Below, in pieces: positions 7,385 to 16,233 of a stretch of 64,000 nucleotides of DNA (positions are counted from its first letter, which is position 1; every line of letters begins with the position of its first letter). A model generated the notes under the pieces. It had not been told where the DNA came from, made no database searches, and saw only the letters and a program-made list of their open reading frames with translations. This stretch comes from DAOPKN01 sp035391225 (GTDB lineage: Bacteria > Thermotogota > Thermotogae > MWEM01), in assembly GCA_035391225.1 (NCBI GenBank), contig DAOPKN010000005.1:48959-112958 (forward strand). Reading direction: 5' to 3'. The translations under genes and the position numbers were made by a program.

Positions 7385-8752
7385 ATGGGAAAGACATTTT
7401 GGAGTTCGCTTTTCTTTCAGGGAGTTGGAATCGGTTTGGTTTTTTTCCCAGGATTGTTGCAGATCCTGGGAGTTTCGCTTTTTGGGGTGGGCTTCTTTTT
7501 TCTGGCCCGCTCGCTTGTGCACGGCATTCGGAGGGAAACCCAGTATTCTCGGGCTCTTTCCGAAAGTTCCATGCGTGTTGAGCAGCTGGAAGTGGAGAAC
7601 GAAACGCTGCAAGCCCGCGCCCACGAGTGCAATTTGATGGTCCGTGAGCGGGACGAGTCTTTCCAAAAGGTCGAATCCTTGCGGGAAGGCATGGAACGCA
7701 TCATCGCCCTTACCTCGCACATGTCGTTGGCCGTGCAGGAAGACAACGATGGCTTCTTGAAAGAACTGCTCGAGATGTTGATGGTGCTCGTTCCCAAGGC
7801 GGATTATGGAAGTATCTCCCTGGTGGAAGGTGCGCAGTGGCGGTACGTTCATGCCATCGGGCACAACATCGAGAAACTCAAGGAGCTTGCGCTGGATGCA
7901 TCCCTTCTGTTTCCCATCGAATCCGTTTCGCTCGTGGAGGATATCCTGCGCAAGGACAGGGAGTTCTTGCCCGAGGATACGCACGAGAAACTTACGCAGG
8001 CAACACTCCCGGTGAATTACTCGCTGTTGAGTCGTTTGAAAATTGGCCACGAGACGGTAGGGAATGTCTCGCTGGATATTGCTTCGGAAAGTGATAAAAA
8101 CTTCGATTCCAACGATATCCGCATCTTGGAGTCCTTTTCCAACGTGGCATCTGCTTTCTTGGCCATGCAGAAGTACTCCATCAAGCAAGGCCGCTTCCAG
8201 AAAGAACTGATCATGTCCATGATCCGCATGTTGGAACTCCACGACCCCTACACCAAGGGACACTCGGAGAACGTTGCCCAATTGTCTGCACAGGTTGCCG
8301 AGGAGCTGGGTTGGAGCAAGGAACGGGTCGCACGCGTGTATTGGTCGGGGTTGGTGCACGATGTGGGCAAGATCCTGGTTCCGGGCGCTATCCTGACCAA
8401 AACAGGCCGGCTTACCGCCGAAGAGTTCCAAATCATCCGCATGCATCCAGTGTGGGGTGCGCAGGTGTTGGATACTTCCACTGACTTGAAAGATATCGCC
8501 AACTACGTCCGTTTCCACCACGAGCGTTGGGACGGTCGTGGCTACCCCGAGGGGATGGCGGGGCCAGAAGTCCCGATGATTTCGCGGGTGTTGGCCATTG
8601 CCGATTGTTTCGATGCCATGACCAGTGATCGACCGTATCGCAAAGGGGTTGCCCCAAACGATGCCCTTTCCGAGTTGCAAAAGGAAGCGGGAAAGCAGTT
8701 CGACCCCAAGTTCGTGGAGGTTTTCACCAAGATCCAACGCCGGTACACGTAA
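7385..8752 (+). CDS. Membrane-anchored GAF/HD-GYP cyclic-di-GMP phosphodiesterase
   Basis: The 455-residue protein has two hydrophobic segments in residues 4-45, a coiled coil at about 58-105, a GAF-like sensor domain at about 110-265 and an HD-GYP domain at about 275-450. Hallmarks are HDVGK, HHERWDGRGYP and ADCFDAMTSDRPYR, which hold the metal centre and the GYP loop, so hydrolysis of cyclic-di-GMP is expected. The ATG at 7385 lacks a close ribosome site: AAGGAGAG lies about 25 bases upstream and fits a short frame beginning at 7366 better, so the true start or an early frame change deserves care. A weak -10 (TAAGAT) lies at 7340-7345. Confidence 0.88.
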   Translation: MGKTFWSSLFFQGVGIGLVFFPGLLQILGVSLFGVGFFFLARSLVHGIRRETQYSRALSESSMRVEQLEVENETLQARAHECNLMVRERDESFQKVESLREGMERIIALTSHMSLAVQEDNDGFLKELLEMLMVLVPKADYGSISLVEGAQWRYVHAIGHNIEKLKELALDASLLFPIESVSLVEDILRKDREFLPEDTHEKLTQATLPVNYSLLSRLKIGHETVGNVSLDIASESDKNFDSNDIRILESFSNVASAFLAMQKYSIKQGRFQKELIMSMIRMLELHDPYTKGHSENVAQLSAQVAEELGWSKERVARVYWSGLVHDVGKILVPGAILTKTGRLTAEEFQIIRMHPVWGAQVLDTSTDLKDIANYVRFHHERWDGRGYPEGMAGPEVPMISRVLAIADCFDAMTSDRPYRKGVAPNDALSELQKEAGKQFDPKFVEVFTKIQRRYT

Positions 8753-8785
8753 TTCTTTCCCATATTCCCAAAAGAGGTGTTTTTC

Positions 8786-10519
8786 TTGATCCGAAAATTC
8801 ATAGCGTACTACCGCCCCCATTGGAAGCTCTTTTCCATTGATTTGACGTGTGCCTTCCTGATGGCGGGAATTGACTTGGTTTTTCCGCAGTACACGCGAA
8901 AAGCCCTTGACTCCTTCATCCCCGAGGGAAACGTGCGGGGTTTGGTGATCGCTGCCATCGTGCTGGGGGCTCTGTTCTCGCTGCGCGCGCTCTTCAATTA
9001 CATCGTGGACTACTGGGGGCATGTTCTGGGCACGCGCATGGAATACGACATGCGCAAGGACATCTTTTCGCACCTGCAAACGCTTTCCTTCAGTTACTTC
9101 GATAAGGTGCGCACCGGGAAGATCATGTCCCGCATCGTCAACGACCTCAACGAAATGACGGAATTGGCCCACCACGGTCCCGAAGACCTCTTCCTGTCCC
9201 TGGTCACGCTGGTAGGTGCGTTTGTGCTTTTGTTGCTCACCAACGTACCGCTCACGTTGATCACCTTTTCCTTCATTCCGGTGATGCTCTGGTTTGGCAT
9301 CATCAAGCGCCGGAAGATGTCGCGGGCCTTCCGCGAGGTGCGCAAGCGCATTGCGGACGTGAATGCCCAGTTGGAGAACAGCATCTCGGGGATCCGAGAG
9401 GCCCAATCGTTTACCAACGAGGAGTTCGAGATGGAGAAGTTCAACGTGGGGAACGACGAGTTTCGACGGTCGCGCGAGAGTGCTTTCAAGACCATGGCAG
9501 AAATGACCTCGGGCATCCATTACCTTTCCAACATCCTGAAGGTGCTGGTGTTGGGCCTGGGAGGGTTTTTCTGCTTCAAGGGTTGGATCACTCCCGGTGT
9601 GTTGGTGGCCTTTTTCTTGTACATCGAGATTTTTTTCCAACCCATTCGCCGGCTCATGCAATTCTCCCAGATGTTTGAATCCGGAATGGCAGGTTTCGAG
9701 CGTTTCGTGGAAGTCATGGAGATTCGGCCCGAGATCCAGGATGCTCCCGATGCCCGGGAGATAGAGAACGTGGCGGGGAACATCCAGTTTGAGAACGTTT
9801 CCTTCTCCTACGATGGGAGCGAACCCGTGCTCGATCGGGTTTCGCTGCAAATTCCGCACGGCAAGACCATTGCCGTCGTTGGCCCCTCGGGGGGAGGCAA
9901 AACCACGTTATGCCACCTCATTCCCCGTTTCTACGAGGCCACCGAGGGAGATATCACGTTGGATGGGGTGCCCATCAAGCGCATCACGCTGGAAAGCTTG
10001 CGGCGGAATATCGGTTTCGTGCAACAGGATATCTTCCTCTTTGCGGGAACGATCCGCGATAACATCGCCTACGGCAAGGGAAACGCCAGCGAAGAGGAGA
10101 TTATCCAGGCTGCAAAGCACGCACGCATTCACGACTTCATCACCACGCTGGAGAAGGGCTACGATTCGTACATCGGGGAAAGAGGCATCCTACTGTCCGG
10201 TGGCCAAAAGCAGCGTATTGCCATTGCACGCGTGTTCTTGAAGAATCCCCCGGTTCTCATTTTGGACGAGGCAACCTCCGCGCTGGACAACGAAACGGAA
10301 CAAATGATCCAAAAGTCCCTGGAAGACCTTTCCCGCGGTCGTACCACCCTCGTGATTGCCCACCGGCTTTCCACGATCCAAAACGCCGACGAAATCCTGG
10401 TGATCGTGAACGGGCGCATCCTGGAACGAGGTAACCACGCTTCGTTGCTGCAAGAAGATGGACATTACGCACGGTTGTACCGTTCGCAGATGAAAGGGTT
10501 CATCCCCGATGACCTGTAA
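8786..10519 (+). CDS. ABC-type exporter, fused permease and ATPase
   Basis: The 577-residue half-transporter has six membrane helices in residues 1-310 and a C-terminal ATPase domain from about 335. Walker A is GPSGGGKTT, the signature is LSGGQKQR, Walker B is VLILDEATSALD and the switch histidine is in AHRLS. The family (MsbA/LmrA type) exports lipids, drugs or peptides; the substrate here is unknown. Two such chains are needed, so it is probably a homodimer. TTG at 8786 is chosen because AAAGAGG ends eight bases upstream; the GTG at 8777 overlaps that site. The last 11 bases overlap the next gene. Confidence 0.92.
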   Translation: MIRKFIAYYRPHWKLFSIDLTCAFLMAGIDLVFPQYTRKALDSFIPEGNVRGLVIAAIVLGALFSLRALFNYIVDYWGHVLGTRMEYDMRKDIFSHLQTLSFSYFDKVRTGKIMSRIVNDLNEMTELAHHGPEDLFLSLVTLVGAFVLLLLTNVPLTLITFSFIPVMLWFGIIKRRKMSRAFREVRKRIADVNAQLENSISGIREAQSFTNEEFEMEKFNVGNDEFRRSRESAFKTMAEMTSGIHYLSNILKVLVLGLGGFFCFKGWITPGVLVAFFLYIEIFFQPIRRLMQFSQMFESGMAGFERFVEVMEIRPEIQDAPDAREIENVAGNIQFENVSFSYDGSEPVLDRVSLQIPHGKTIAVVGPSGGGKTTLCHLIPRFYEATEGDITLDGVPIKRITLESLRRNIGFVQQDIFLFAGTIRDNIAYGKGNASEEEIIQAAKHARIHDFITTLEKGYDSYIGERGILLSGGQKQRIAIARVFLKNPPVLILDEATSALDNETEQMIQKSLEDLSRGRTTLVIAHRLSTIQNADEILVIVNGRILERGNHASLLQEDGHYARLYRSQMKGFIPDDL

Positions 10520-11207
10520 GTTGGGCAAAAACCTTTGCAGGAGCACGAAGTGGTTTTTGGGGCTCGCGTTGCTCCTTTTCTTCGGGACCCACGCGTTTGC
10601 AAACAACGACCCCATCCTGGTGGAAGTGTTTTCTTCCTGTTTCTGCGAACCTTGTGAGCAACTCAACCAGCCACTCCTGGAATGGCAACGCTCCCACCAA
10701 GACGCGCTCGTGGTGAGTTTTCACCTGTGGCAAGACGCTCTGGAGGTTCCGGGTGGGGAAGAGCGGTCGGATTTCTACGCGCTTTCTTCCCTTCCTGGTT
10801 TCGTGGTGCAGGGAAACCAGAAGTGGGTGGGCAGTATTTCGCATTTCCCCGCAACCCTGGAATCCGCCCTGGGGGTGGAGAAAAACCGGTTTCGCCCGGA
10901 TTACGGTATGCAAGCAAGCGTGGAGTTTTCCAGTACCCAGGCCCGCTTCGATGTTTCGCTTTCCAAGCAGTATTCCAGGGGGCAGATCGTGGGCCTTGCG
11001 GTGCAGAAAAGCGTGTTCGTGGAGGGAACGCGCTACTCCAACGTGGTGCGGGAAATCCAGGTGATCCCCTGGAAAAACCAACCAACTCAAATGGTCTTCT
11101 CCGCGCGAAAGGAATGGACCGGAAACAACGTGCTGTTTGCCGTGCTTTTCCAGGACACCCGTTCGGGGAAAGTGTACCACTTGCAAGTGTTTGAGCCCGA
11201 TTGGTAA
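10509..11207 (+). CDS. Exported thioredoxin-fold-like protein with a CxCxxC motif
   Basis: The 232-residue protein starts with a basic stretch and a hydrophobic signal (WFLGLALLLFFGTHAFA), so it is exported. Near the mature N-terminus is LVEVFSSCFCEPCEQLNQPL, which resembles the redox loop of DUF1223-type thioredoxin-fold proteins; the Cys-x-Cys-x-x-Cys arrangement is unusual. The rest is beta-rich without a motif I recognise. The start overlaps the ABC exporter stop, so co-expression is likely. A periplasmic redox or metal-binding role is possible but unproven. Confidence 0.6.
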   Translation: MTCKLGKNLCRSTKWFLGLALLLFFGTHAFANNDPILVEVFSSCFCEPCEQLNQPLLEWQRSHQDALVVSFHLWQDALEVPGGEERSDFYALSSLPGFVVQGNQKWVGSISHFPATLESALGVEKNRFRPDYGMQASVEFSSTQARFDVSLSKQYSRGQIVGLAVQKSVFVEGTRYSNVVREIQVIPWKNQPTQMVFSARKEWTGNNVLFAVLFQDTRSGKVYHLQVFEPDW

Positions 11208-11234
11208 GCAAACGAAGGGAGAAACAGAGAAGGC

Positions 11235-12485
11235 ATGGAATCTCCACCGAAGAAAGATGTGCAGTTCTACCGGTTTGCCGCCTACGGTTTCCTAAAGAAT
11301 CTTCGCTTTTTCGAACCGTTCCTCGTGCTTTTCTTCCGCGACCAGGGTTTTTCCTTCTTGCAGATCGGCTTCTTCTTCTCCGTTCGTGAGGTGTCCACCA
11401 ACCTTTTGGAAATTCCCACCGGGGTGGTGGCGGATCTTTTTGGAAGGCGCATCTCTATGGTACTTTCCATGGTGGGGTACCTGCTCTCTTTCGGCCTTTT
11501 CTTTTTCTTTCCCACTTTGGCCTGGATCTTCGTGGCCATGGTTTTCTTTGCCGTGGGGGAGGCCTTTCGCACGGGTACGCACAAGGCCATGATCTTGGAA
11601 TACCTTCGGTTGAAAGGTTGGGGCAAGTGGAAAGCCAGCTACTACGGTTCGACCCGTGCGGCTTCCCAGCTGGGGTCCGCCGCGAACGCTCTCATCGCTG
11701 CGGGGCTCGTTTTCTTCTCGGGTTCCTACCGCATCGTTTTTGTTGCCTCCATGGTGCCCTACTTCTTGAACCTCCTCAACCTTGCTTCTTACCCTAAGGT
11801 CCTTGACGGCGAACGATCCCCAGGTAGCAGCCGGGCCACCTTGGGGCAATTCTTCCAGGTTTTCACCAATCCCCGGGCACTGCAAGGGCTATTGAACGGG
11901 GCCACCTTCGATGCTTTTTTCGAGGTAGCGGGAAACTTTTTGCAGCCCATCTTGAAAAGCCTTGCACTCGCGTTGCCCGTTTTCCTTTTCTTGGAAGGGC
12001 AGCAGCGGGAAGCCATCGTGATCGGTGTCGCCTTCTTCGGGATTTACCTTGCAACCAGCCTGGCATCCGCACGAGCCGGGCACTTCCAGCAGAAGGTGGG
12101 ATCCGCGGAAAAGGCACTCAACGCTACGTTCCTGTTGGGGGTTGCGTTGCTTACCTTTTCGGGTGTGTTCGTACTGTGGGGTTTTTCCATCGGGAGCGTG
12201 GCCGCTTTCTTTGGGTTGTACCTTTTGCACAACTTGCGCCGCCCTCTCACGGTTTCGTACGTAAGTGACCAGATCCACCATCGTACGATGGCAAGTGGAC
12301 TCTCCGTGGAATCGAGCTTGAAAACTCTTCTGATGGCGATTTGTGCGCCCATTGCGGGTTGGGTGGCGGACCGTTTTGGAATCGGCTGGGCGCTGCTTTC
12401 CGGAGGCATCGTGCTGGGAGGCTTGTTTTTCGTGCTGCGCTTCACCAGGCCCTCATTCCCTCGAATCACAGGGGAAGAAGGGTAA
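11235..12485 (+). CDS. Major facilitator superfamily transporter
   Basis: The 416-residue protein has about twelve transmembrane helices and an MFS loop (VVADLFGRRISMVLS) after helix 2. Substrate cannot be read from sequence. The ATG at 11235 lies 27 bases after the exported-protein gene, and the stop is two bases before the CheB-CheR gene, so it belongs to the same plus-strand run from 7385 to 13882. It is only distantly similar to the MFS protein at 2543 by eye. Confidence 0.87.
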   Translation: MESPPKKDVQFYRFAAYGFLKNLRFFEPFLVLFFRDQGFSFLQIGFFFSVREVSTNLLEIPTGVVADLFGRRISMVLSMVGYLLSFGLFFFFPTLAWIFVAMVFFAVGEAFRTGTHKAMILEYLRLKGWGKWKASYYGSTRAASQLGSAANALIAAGLVFFSGSYRIVFVASMVPYFLNLLNLASYPKVLDGERSPGSSRATLGQFFQVFTNPRALQGLLNGATFDAFFEVAGNFLQPILKSLALALPVFLFLEGQQREAIVIGVAFFGIYLATSLASARAGHFQQKVGSAEKALNATFLLGVALLTFSGVFVLWGFSIGSVAAFFGLYLLHNLRRPLTVSYVSDQIHHRTMASGLSVESSLKTLLMAICAPIAGWVADRFGIGWALLSGGIVLGGLFFVLRFTRPSFPRITGEEG

Positions 12486-12487
12486 CA

Positions 12488-13882
12488 ATGCCCACTTCTT
12501 CCCCGTGTAATGCCGTGGTGGTTCTTTCCTCTTTCTTTGACTTGGGATCCCTGGAAGCCTTCCTGCGAAACCTGCTTCTTCCACCCGCAACAACCCTTTT
12601 CGTGGCGCAACGCTTGGCACCCGATTTTCCCGGCTTACTGGAAAGGGTCATACAGCGGAGCAGCAAGTACCCCGTGCGTTTCCCTTTGCCAGGAGAGAAG
12701 GTTTTGGATGGGGTGGTCTACCCTTACCCCGTGGGGTCGCAAAATGGCGTGATGCTCAGCGGTGAATCCTTCCAGCGGCAGCTTCGTCCGGTCTTTTCCC
12801 TTTTCTTCCGTTCCTTGCTCGAGGCTGAAAGAAAGGTTGCACTGGTTGTCCTGGGTGGGTTGGGAAATGAGTTTCCGGGTATGGTCGATCTCCTTTCCTG
12901 GTGGGATGGGCCTTTGCTGGTGCAGGATCCTGCTTCCACGCCGTTTCGGGCTCTTCCCGTGCTGGTGCAGCAAAAGCGTTTCGTCCAGCGGATGCTTCCC
13001 CCGGACCAACTGGGTAGCTCCTTGGAAGAGCTTTTCCCGGGGCACAACGGAACTGCTCCCCCCCCCTCTTCCGCTCGCGACGTGCACTTTGCTCCTGCCT
13101 TCCTTCCGCGCGTGTTTTCCGCCCTCCGGGAGCATACCGGAAGAAACCTGGATCGTTACCGGAAAAATACCATAGTGCGCAGAATCGAGCGGCGCATGAT
13201 CCTGCTGGGGATTTCCCAGGCAGCAAGCTACGTGGAACTGCTGCAAGCCTCCGCGGAAGAAGCCAATTCGCTGTTGCACCACCTACAAATCCATGTGACC
13301 TCTTTTTTCCGTGATCCGGGGGCATTCGAGGCACTGGCACAGCAAGCCCTTCCGCTTTTGGGTCATGACTCTGGGAGCACGAAGCTGTGGGTCGCGGGTT
13401 GTTCCACTGGCCAAGAAGCGTTCAGCCTGGCAATGCTTTTCCAGGAGCGATGGGGGCCAGCCGCTTCGGAAAAAGTGCACATTGTTGCCAGCGATGTGGA
13501 CCCTGCCTCGCTGCAGTTCGCACGGCAGGCCGTTTACGCAACGCAACAGTGCGAGGGAATTCCAACCCCTCTCTTGCAGCGATTCTTTCACAAGGTGGGA
13601 AACGGGTACCAACCCCGTAGCTTGTTGCGTGACATGGTGGAATTCAAAATGCACGATGTACTCGTGGATCCCCCCCTTCTCCACGTGGACCTGGTGAGTT
13701 GCCGCAACCTGTTGATCTACCTGGAACCCTCCCTCCAGCAGGAAGTACTCTCGCTTTTCCATTTCTCCCTTCGTCCTGGTGGCTTGCTGTTCCTCGGGAA
13801 GAGCGAATCAACGCGGAAAATGGCTACCTACTTCCATCCACTTGTTCCACGATGGAAAATTTTCCGCCGCAAAAAAAAGTAA
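12488..13882 (+). CDS. CheR protein methyltransferase with a degenerate N-terminal CheB domain
   Basis: CheR uses S-adenosylmethionine to methylate glutamates on chemoreceptors. The 464-residue product has a CheR N-domain from about residue 200 (RVFSALREHTGRNLDRYRK) and a methyltransferase fold with VAGCSTGQEAFSLAML, then LVSCRNLLIYLEPSLQQE and LRPGGLLFLGKSES. The first 190 residues follow the CheB methylesterase outline, but the catalytic His of the QH motif is Arg (VAQRL) and the Asp of the GMGxDG motif is lost (LGGLGNEFPGM). The esterase half is therefore probably dead. The gene starts two bases after the MFS stop, with GAAGAAGGG as ribosome site. Confidence 0.85.
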   Translation: MPTSSPCNAVVVLSSFFDLGSLEAFLRNLLLPPATTLFVAQRLAPDFPGLLERVIQRSSKYPVRFPLPGEKVLDGVVYPYPVGSQNGVMLSGESFQRQLRPVFSLFFRSLLEAERKVALVVLGGLGNEFPGMVDLLSWWDGPLLVQDPASTPFRALPVLVQQKRFVQRMLPPDQLGSSLEELFPGHNGTAPPPSSARDVHFAPAFLPRVFSALREHTGRNLDRYRKNTIVRRIERRMILLGISQAASYVELLQASAEEANSLLHHLQIHVTSFFRDPGAFEALAQQALPLLGHDSGSTKLWVAGCSTGQEAFSLAMLFQERWGPAASEKVHIVASDVDPASLQFARQAVYATQQCEGIPTPLLQRFFHKVGNGYQPRSLLRDMVEFKMHDVLVDPPLLHVDLVSCRNLLIYLEPSLQQEVLSLFHFSLRPGGLLFLGKSESTRKMATYFHPLVPRWKIFRRKKK

Positions 13883-13900
13883 CCCCCGCAAGGGGGGTTA
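13870..13900 (-). terminator. Rho-independent terminator after the amidohydrolase operon
   Basis: TAACCCCC, a GCAA loop and GGGGGGTTA form a strong hairpin at 13880-13900. On the minus strand it is followed by a run of eight T, so it ends transcription of the three amidohydrolase genes. It overlaps the last codons of the convergent CheB-CheR gene. Confidence 0.8.
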
Positions 13901-13927
13901 TCCGAGTTGCTTCGTTTGGTAGATCGT

Positions 13928-15079
13928 TTAGCGCGAAAGCCACCCGTCCACGTTGTTCCATACCACGCGGGACCTGGCGTCAAAGGGATGGCCATCCCAA
14001 AGGCACATCATGGGGACCTTCCCTTCTTCCAATGTTCCGTAGCTTTCCTCCAGCTGCAGGATTTTCGCAGGGTTGATGGTGAGCGATTCGAGCATGGCCT
14101 TCTCCGAGGCACCGTATTGCACTCCCAGGCCAGCCTGGATGCGCAGCACCTCGGCGGGGAAAACCGGGTGATCGCTCATGCAGCCAAAAAGGATACCGGC
14201 TTTCTCTGCGGCACCGTAGGTGCGGTAGGTCATCTCGCGCAATTCCACCTTGGGGCGGCTTCCCATGTATGGTCCGAGAAAAACCGGGATCTCGTTCTGC
14301 TTGAGCTCGTCGGCCACCTTGATCAGCTCGGTTGCGTGTTCGATCACGATGTTGATGTCGAATTCCTTCTTGATACGAATGGCGGTCAGCATATCTTCCG
14401 CGCGGTGGCAGTGGATGCGTGCAGGGATTTCTTTTTCCAGTACGAGTTGGGCAACTTCCATCTTCAGGTCAGTTTCGCTGAACGGTTTGCCTTCCTTTTC
14501 GGCTTTTTCTTTCTTCTGCATGTAGTTCAACCCGTCAAAGAAGAACTTGCGCATCACCGCGGCTGTTCCCATGCGGGTCACCGGCATTTTCTTGTATTCC
14601 TGGTACACGCGCTTGGGGTTTTCCCCGGTGGCCATCTTCAACCCGCAGTCCGCTCGGATCACCTTGTCTTCCAGCAAGTTGGAACGGGTGTACTTGGCGA
14701 TGAATCCCAGCCCCCCCACTGGGTTGGCACTCCCGGGAAGCACGCAGTACATCATCACGCCACCGCGGGCGGACTCCTCGATCCCCATGTCCGTCGGGAC
14801 GAAGGCATCCATGCAGCGCACGTCGGCCGTGACGGGGTCAGAATACTCGTTCACGTCGTCGTACTCCCAGCCGTAGCCTTCGGGCATCAAGCCGATGTGG
14901 GAATGCCCGTCGATGAAACCAGGCATCAGGAGCCCGCCCTTTCCATCCAACGTTTCCTCTGCAGTTCCCTGCACCTTGGGCCCCACTTCGAGGATGCTGC
15001 TTTCGTCGAAGAGAAGTTCGCCTTCGAAGGGTTCGGAAGAAATGGGAAAGATCTTGACGTTCGTAATGCGTTTCTTCAT
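13928..15079 (-). CDS. Amidohydrolase family protein, copy 1
   Basis: The 383-residue protein is a metal-dependent hydrolase of the imidazolonepropionase-related amidohydrolase group. Metal-site motifs are visible in order: GFIDGHSHIG, ARIHCHRAEDM, EHATE and MSDHPVFP. A small beta domain made of both termini surrounds the barrel (the C-terminal ITINPAKILQLEESYGTLEEGK is shared by the family). It keeps the full set of histidines, so it is probably active on a cyclic amide, dipeptide or similar substrate. It is the last of three tandem paralogues and its start overlaps the stop of copy 2. No signal peptide is seen. Confidence 0.82.
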   Translation of the reverse strand: MKKRITNVKIFPISSEPFEGELLFDESSILEVGPKVQGTAEETLDGKGGLLMPGFIDGHSHIGLMPEGYGWEYDDVNEYSDPVTADVRCMDAFVPTDMGIEESARGGVMMYCVLPGSANPVGGLGFIAKYTRSNLLEDKVIRADCGLKMATGENPKRVYQEYKKMPVTRMGTAAVMRKFFFDGLNYMQKKEKAEKEGKPFSETDLKMEVAQLVLEKEIPARIHCHRAEDMLTAIRIKKEFDINIVIEHATELIKVADELKQNEIPVFLGPYMGSRPKVELREMTYRTYGAAEKAGILFGCMSDHPVFPAEVLRIQAGLGVQYGASEKAMLESLTINPAKILQLEESYGTLEEGKVPMMCLWDGHPFDARSRVVWNNVDGWLSR

Positions 15080-16233
15080 AGTACCAACTCCTGTTTTGAA
15101 GAATCAAAGGCCACCTTGCCGTTGACCAGCGTGAACAGCAACCGGTGGGTGGGATCGAGCACGTCCCGGTCACACACCAGCAGGTCCCCGTCCTTTCCCT
15201 TTTCGATGCTTCCAATGCGGTCTGCTAATCCCAGGTTGCGCGCGGGATTGATCGTGATGGCCCGCAACGCCAGGTCTCCTGAAAGCCCGTGGTGCATGGC
15301 CAGCCCCGCTTGGATCGGAAGGTTAAGGATGGGAATCACGGGGTCGTCGGTGATCAGGCTGATATCGGAAATGCCCGCCTTTTCCAGGATCCCCGGAGTG
15401 CGAAGCGTGCGGTTGTTCACCTCGATCTTGTAGCGCGCGGTGAACATGGGTCCCACCGCGAGCTCCACGCCTTTTTCCGCCAACAGATCCGCGATGAGGT
15501 GGGACTCGGTGGCATGCTCGAAGCTCAGCTGGAAACCAAACTCGTCGCGGATGCGCAAGATCGTGAGCATGTCATCCGCACGGTGGGCATGCACGTGTGC
15601 CTTGAACTCCCCATCCAAGACCTGCAATAGAGCCTCGTTCTTGGGATCGAATCCTTTCTCGTCTTTCTTCTTGCGGTAAGCGATCGCGTCAGAGAAAGCT
15701 TTTCGGATCACCGCCGCTGTTCCCATGCGGGTCATGATCTTCTTGGATTCCTGGTGGGTTTTCTTGGGATTTTCCCCCATGGCCATCTTCATGCCGGAGC
15801 GTTCCAGCAGCACGCGTTCTTGGTAGGGCACGTCCAAGTCGTTTTTGAGGGTGACGCCGAACCCCCCGATGGGATTCGCACTGCCAGGGAAGATGTTGAG
15901 GGTGGTGACCCCGGCGCTGATCGCGTAGCGGAAGCCTTCGTCGAAAGGCTTCACCCCGTCCATCGCGAGCAACTGCGGCGTGACGGGATCGGACCACTCG
16001 TTCACGTCGTTGTCGCTTACCTGGTTGGTCTTCTCCCCGTGGATCCCGATGTGGCAATGCTCTTCCACCAATCCCGGGAACACGTGGAGACCAGAAGCCT
16101 CGATCAATGTATCTGCCTTCACTTGGATGCCGGGTTCCACCCCGACGATTTTCCCGTCCTCCACGAGGATGTCACCCACGAAAGAAGGAGACGTCACCGG
16201 GTGGATGGTTCCGTTTTTAATGAGCGTCTTCAT
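15076..16233 (-). CDS. Amidohydrolase family protein, copy 2
   Basis: This 385-residue paralogue of its neighbours has the metal motifs GLVEEHCHIGI, HVHAHRADDM, EHATE and TDDPVIP in the same order. The frame is open 51 codons further upstream, but those residues do not match the family, and the ATG at 16233 has GGAGGTG as ribosome site. It overlaps both neighbours by a few bases (stop of copy 3 at 16217, start of copy 1 at 15079), which implies coordinated translation. Function is unassigned; the family includes iminohydrolases and prolidase-like dipeptidases. Confidence 0.82.
   Translation of the reverse strand: MKTLIKNGTIHPVTSPSFVGDILVEDGKIVGVEPGIQVKADTLIEASGLHVFPGLVEEHCHIGIHGEKTNQVSDNDVNEWSDPVTPQLLAMDGVKPFDEGFRYAISAGVTTLNIFPGSANPIGGFGVTLKNDLDVPYQERVLLERSGMKMAMGENPKKTHQESKKIMTRMGTAAVIRKAFSDAIAYRKKKDEKGFDPKNEALLQVLDGEFKAHVHAHRADDMLTILRIRDEFGFQLSFEHATESHLIADLLAEKGVELAVGPMFTARYKIEVNNRTLRTPGILEKAGISDISLITDDPVIPILNLPIQAGLAMHHGLSGDLALRAITINPARNLGLADRIGSIEKGKDGDLLVCDRDVLDPTHRLLFTLVNGKVAFDSSKQELVL

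Noticed and set aside
7202..9859. An 885-codon open frame on the minus strand across the HD-GYP and ABC exporter genes
   Set aside because: It is antisense to two clear genes; its product is low-complexity, rich in His, Gln and Glu, has no recognisable domain, and arises from the codon bias of the real genes.
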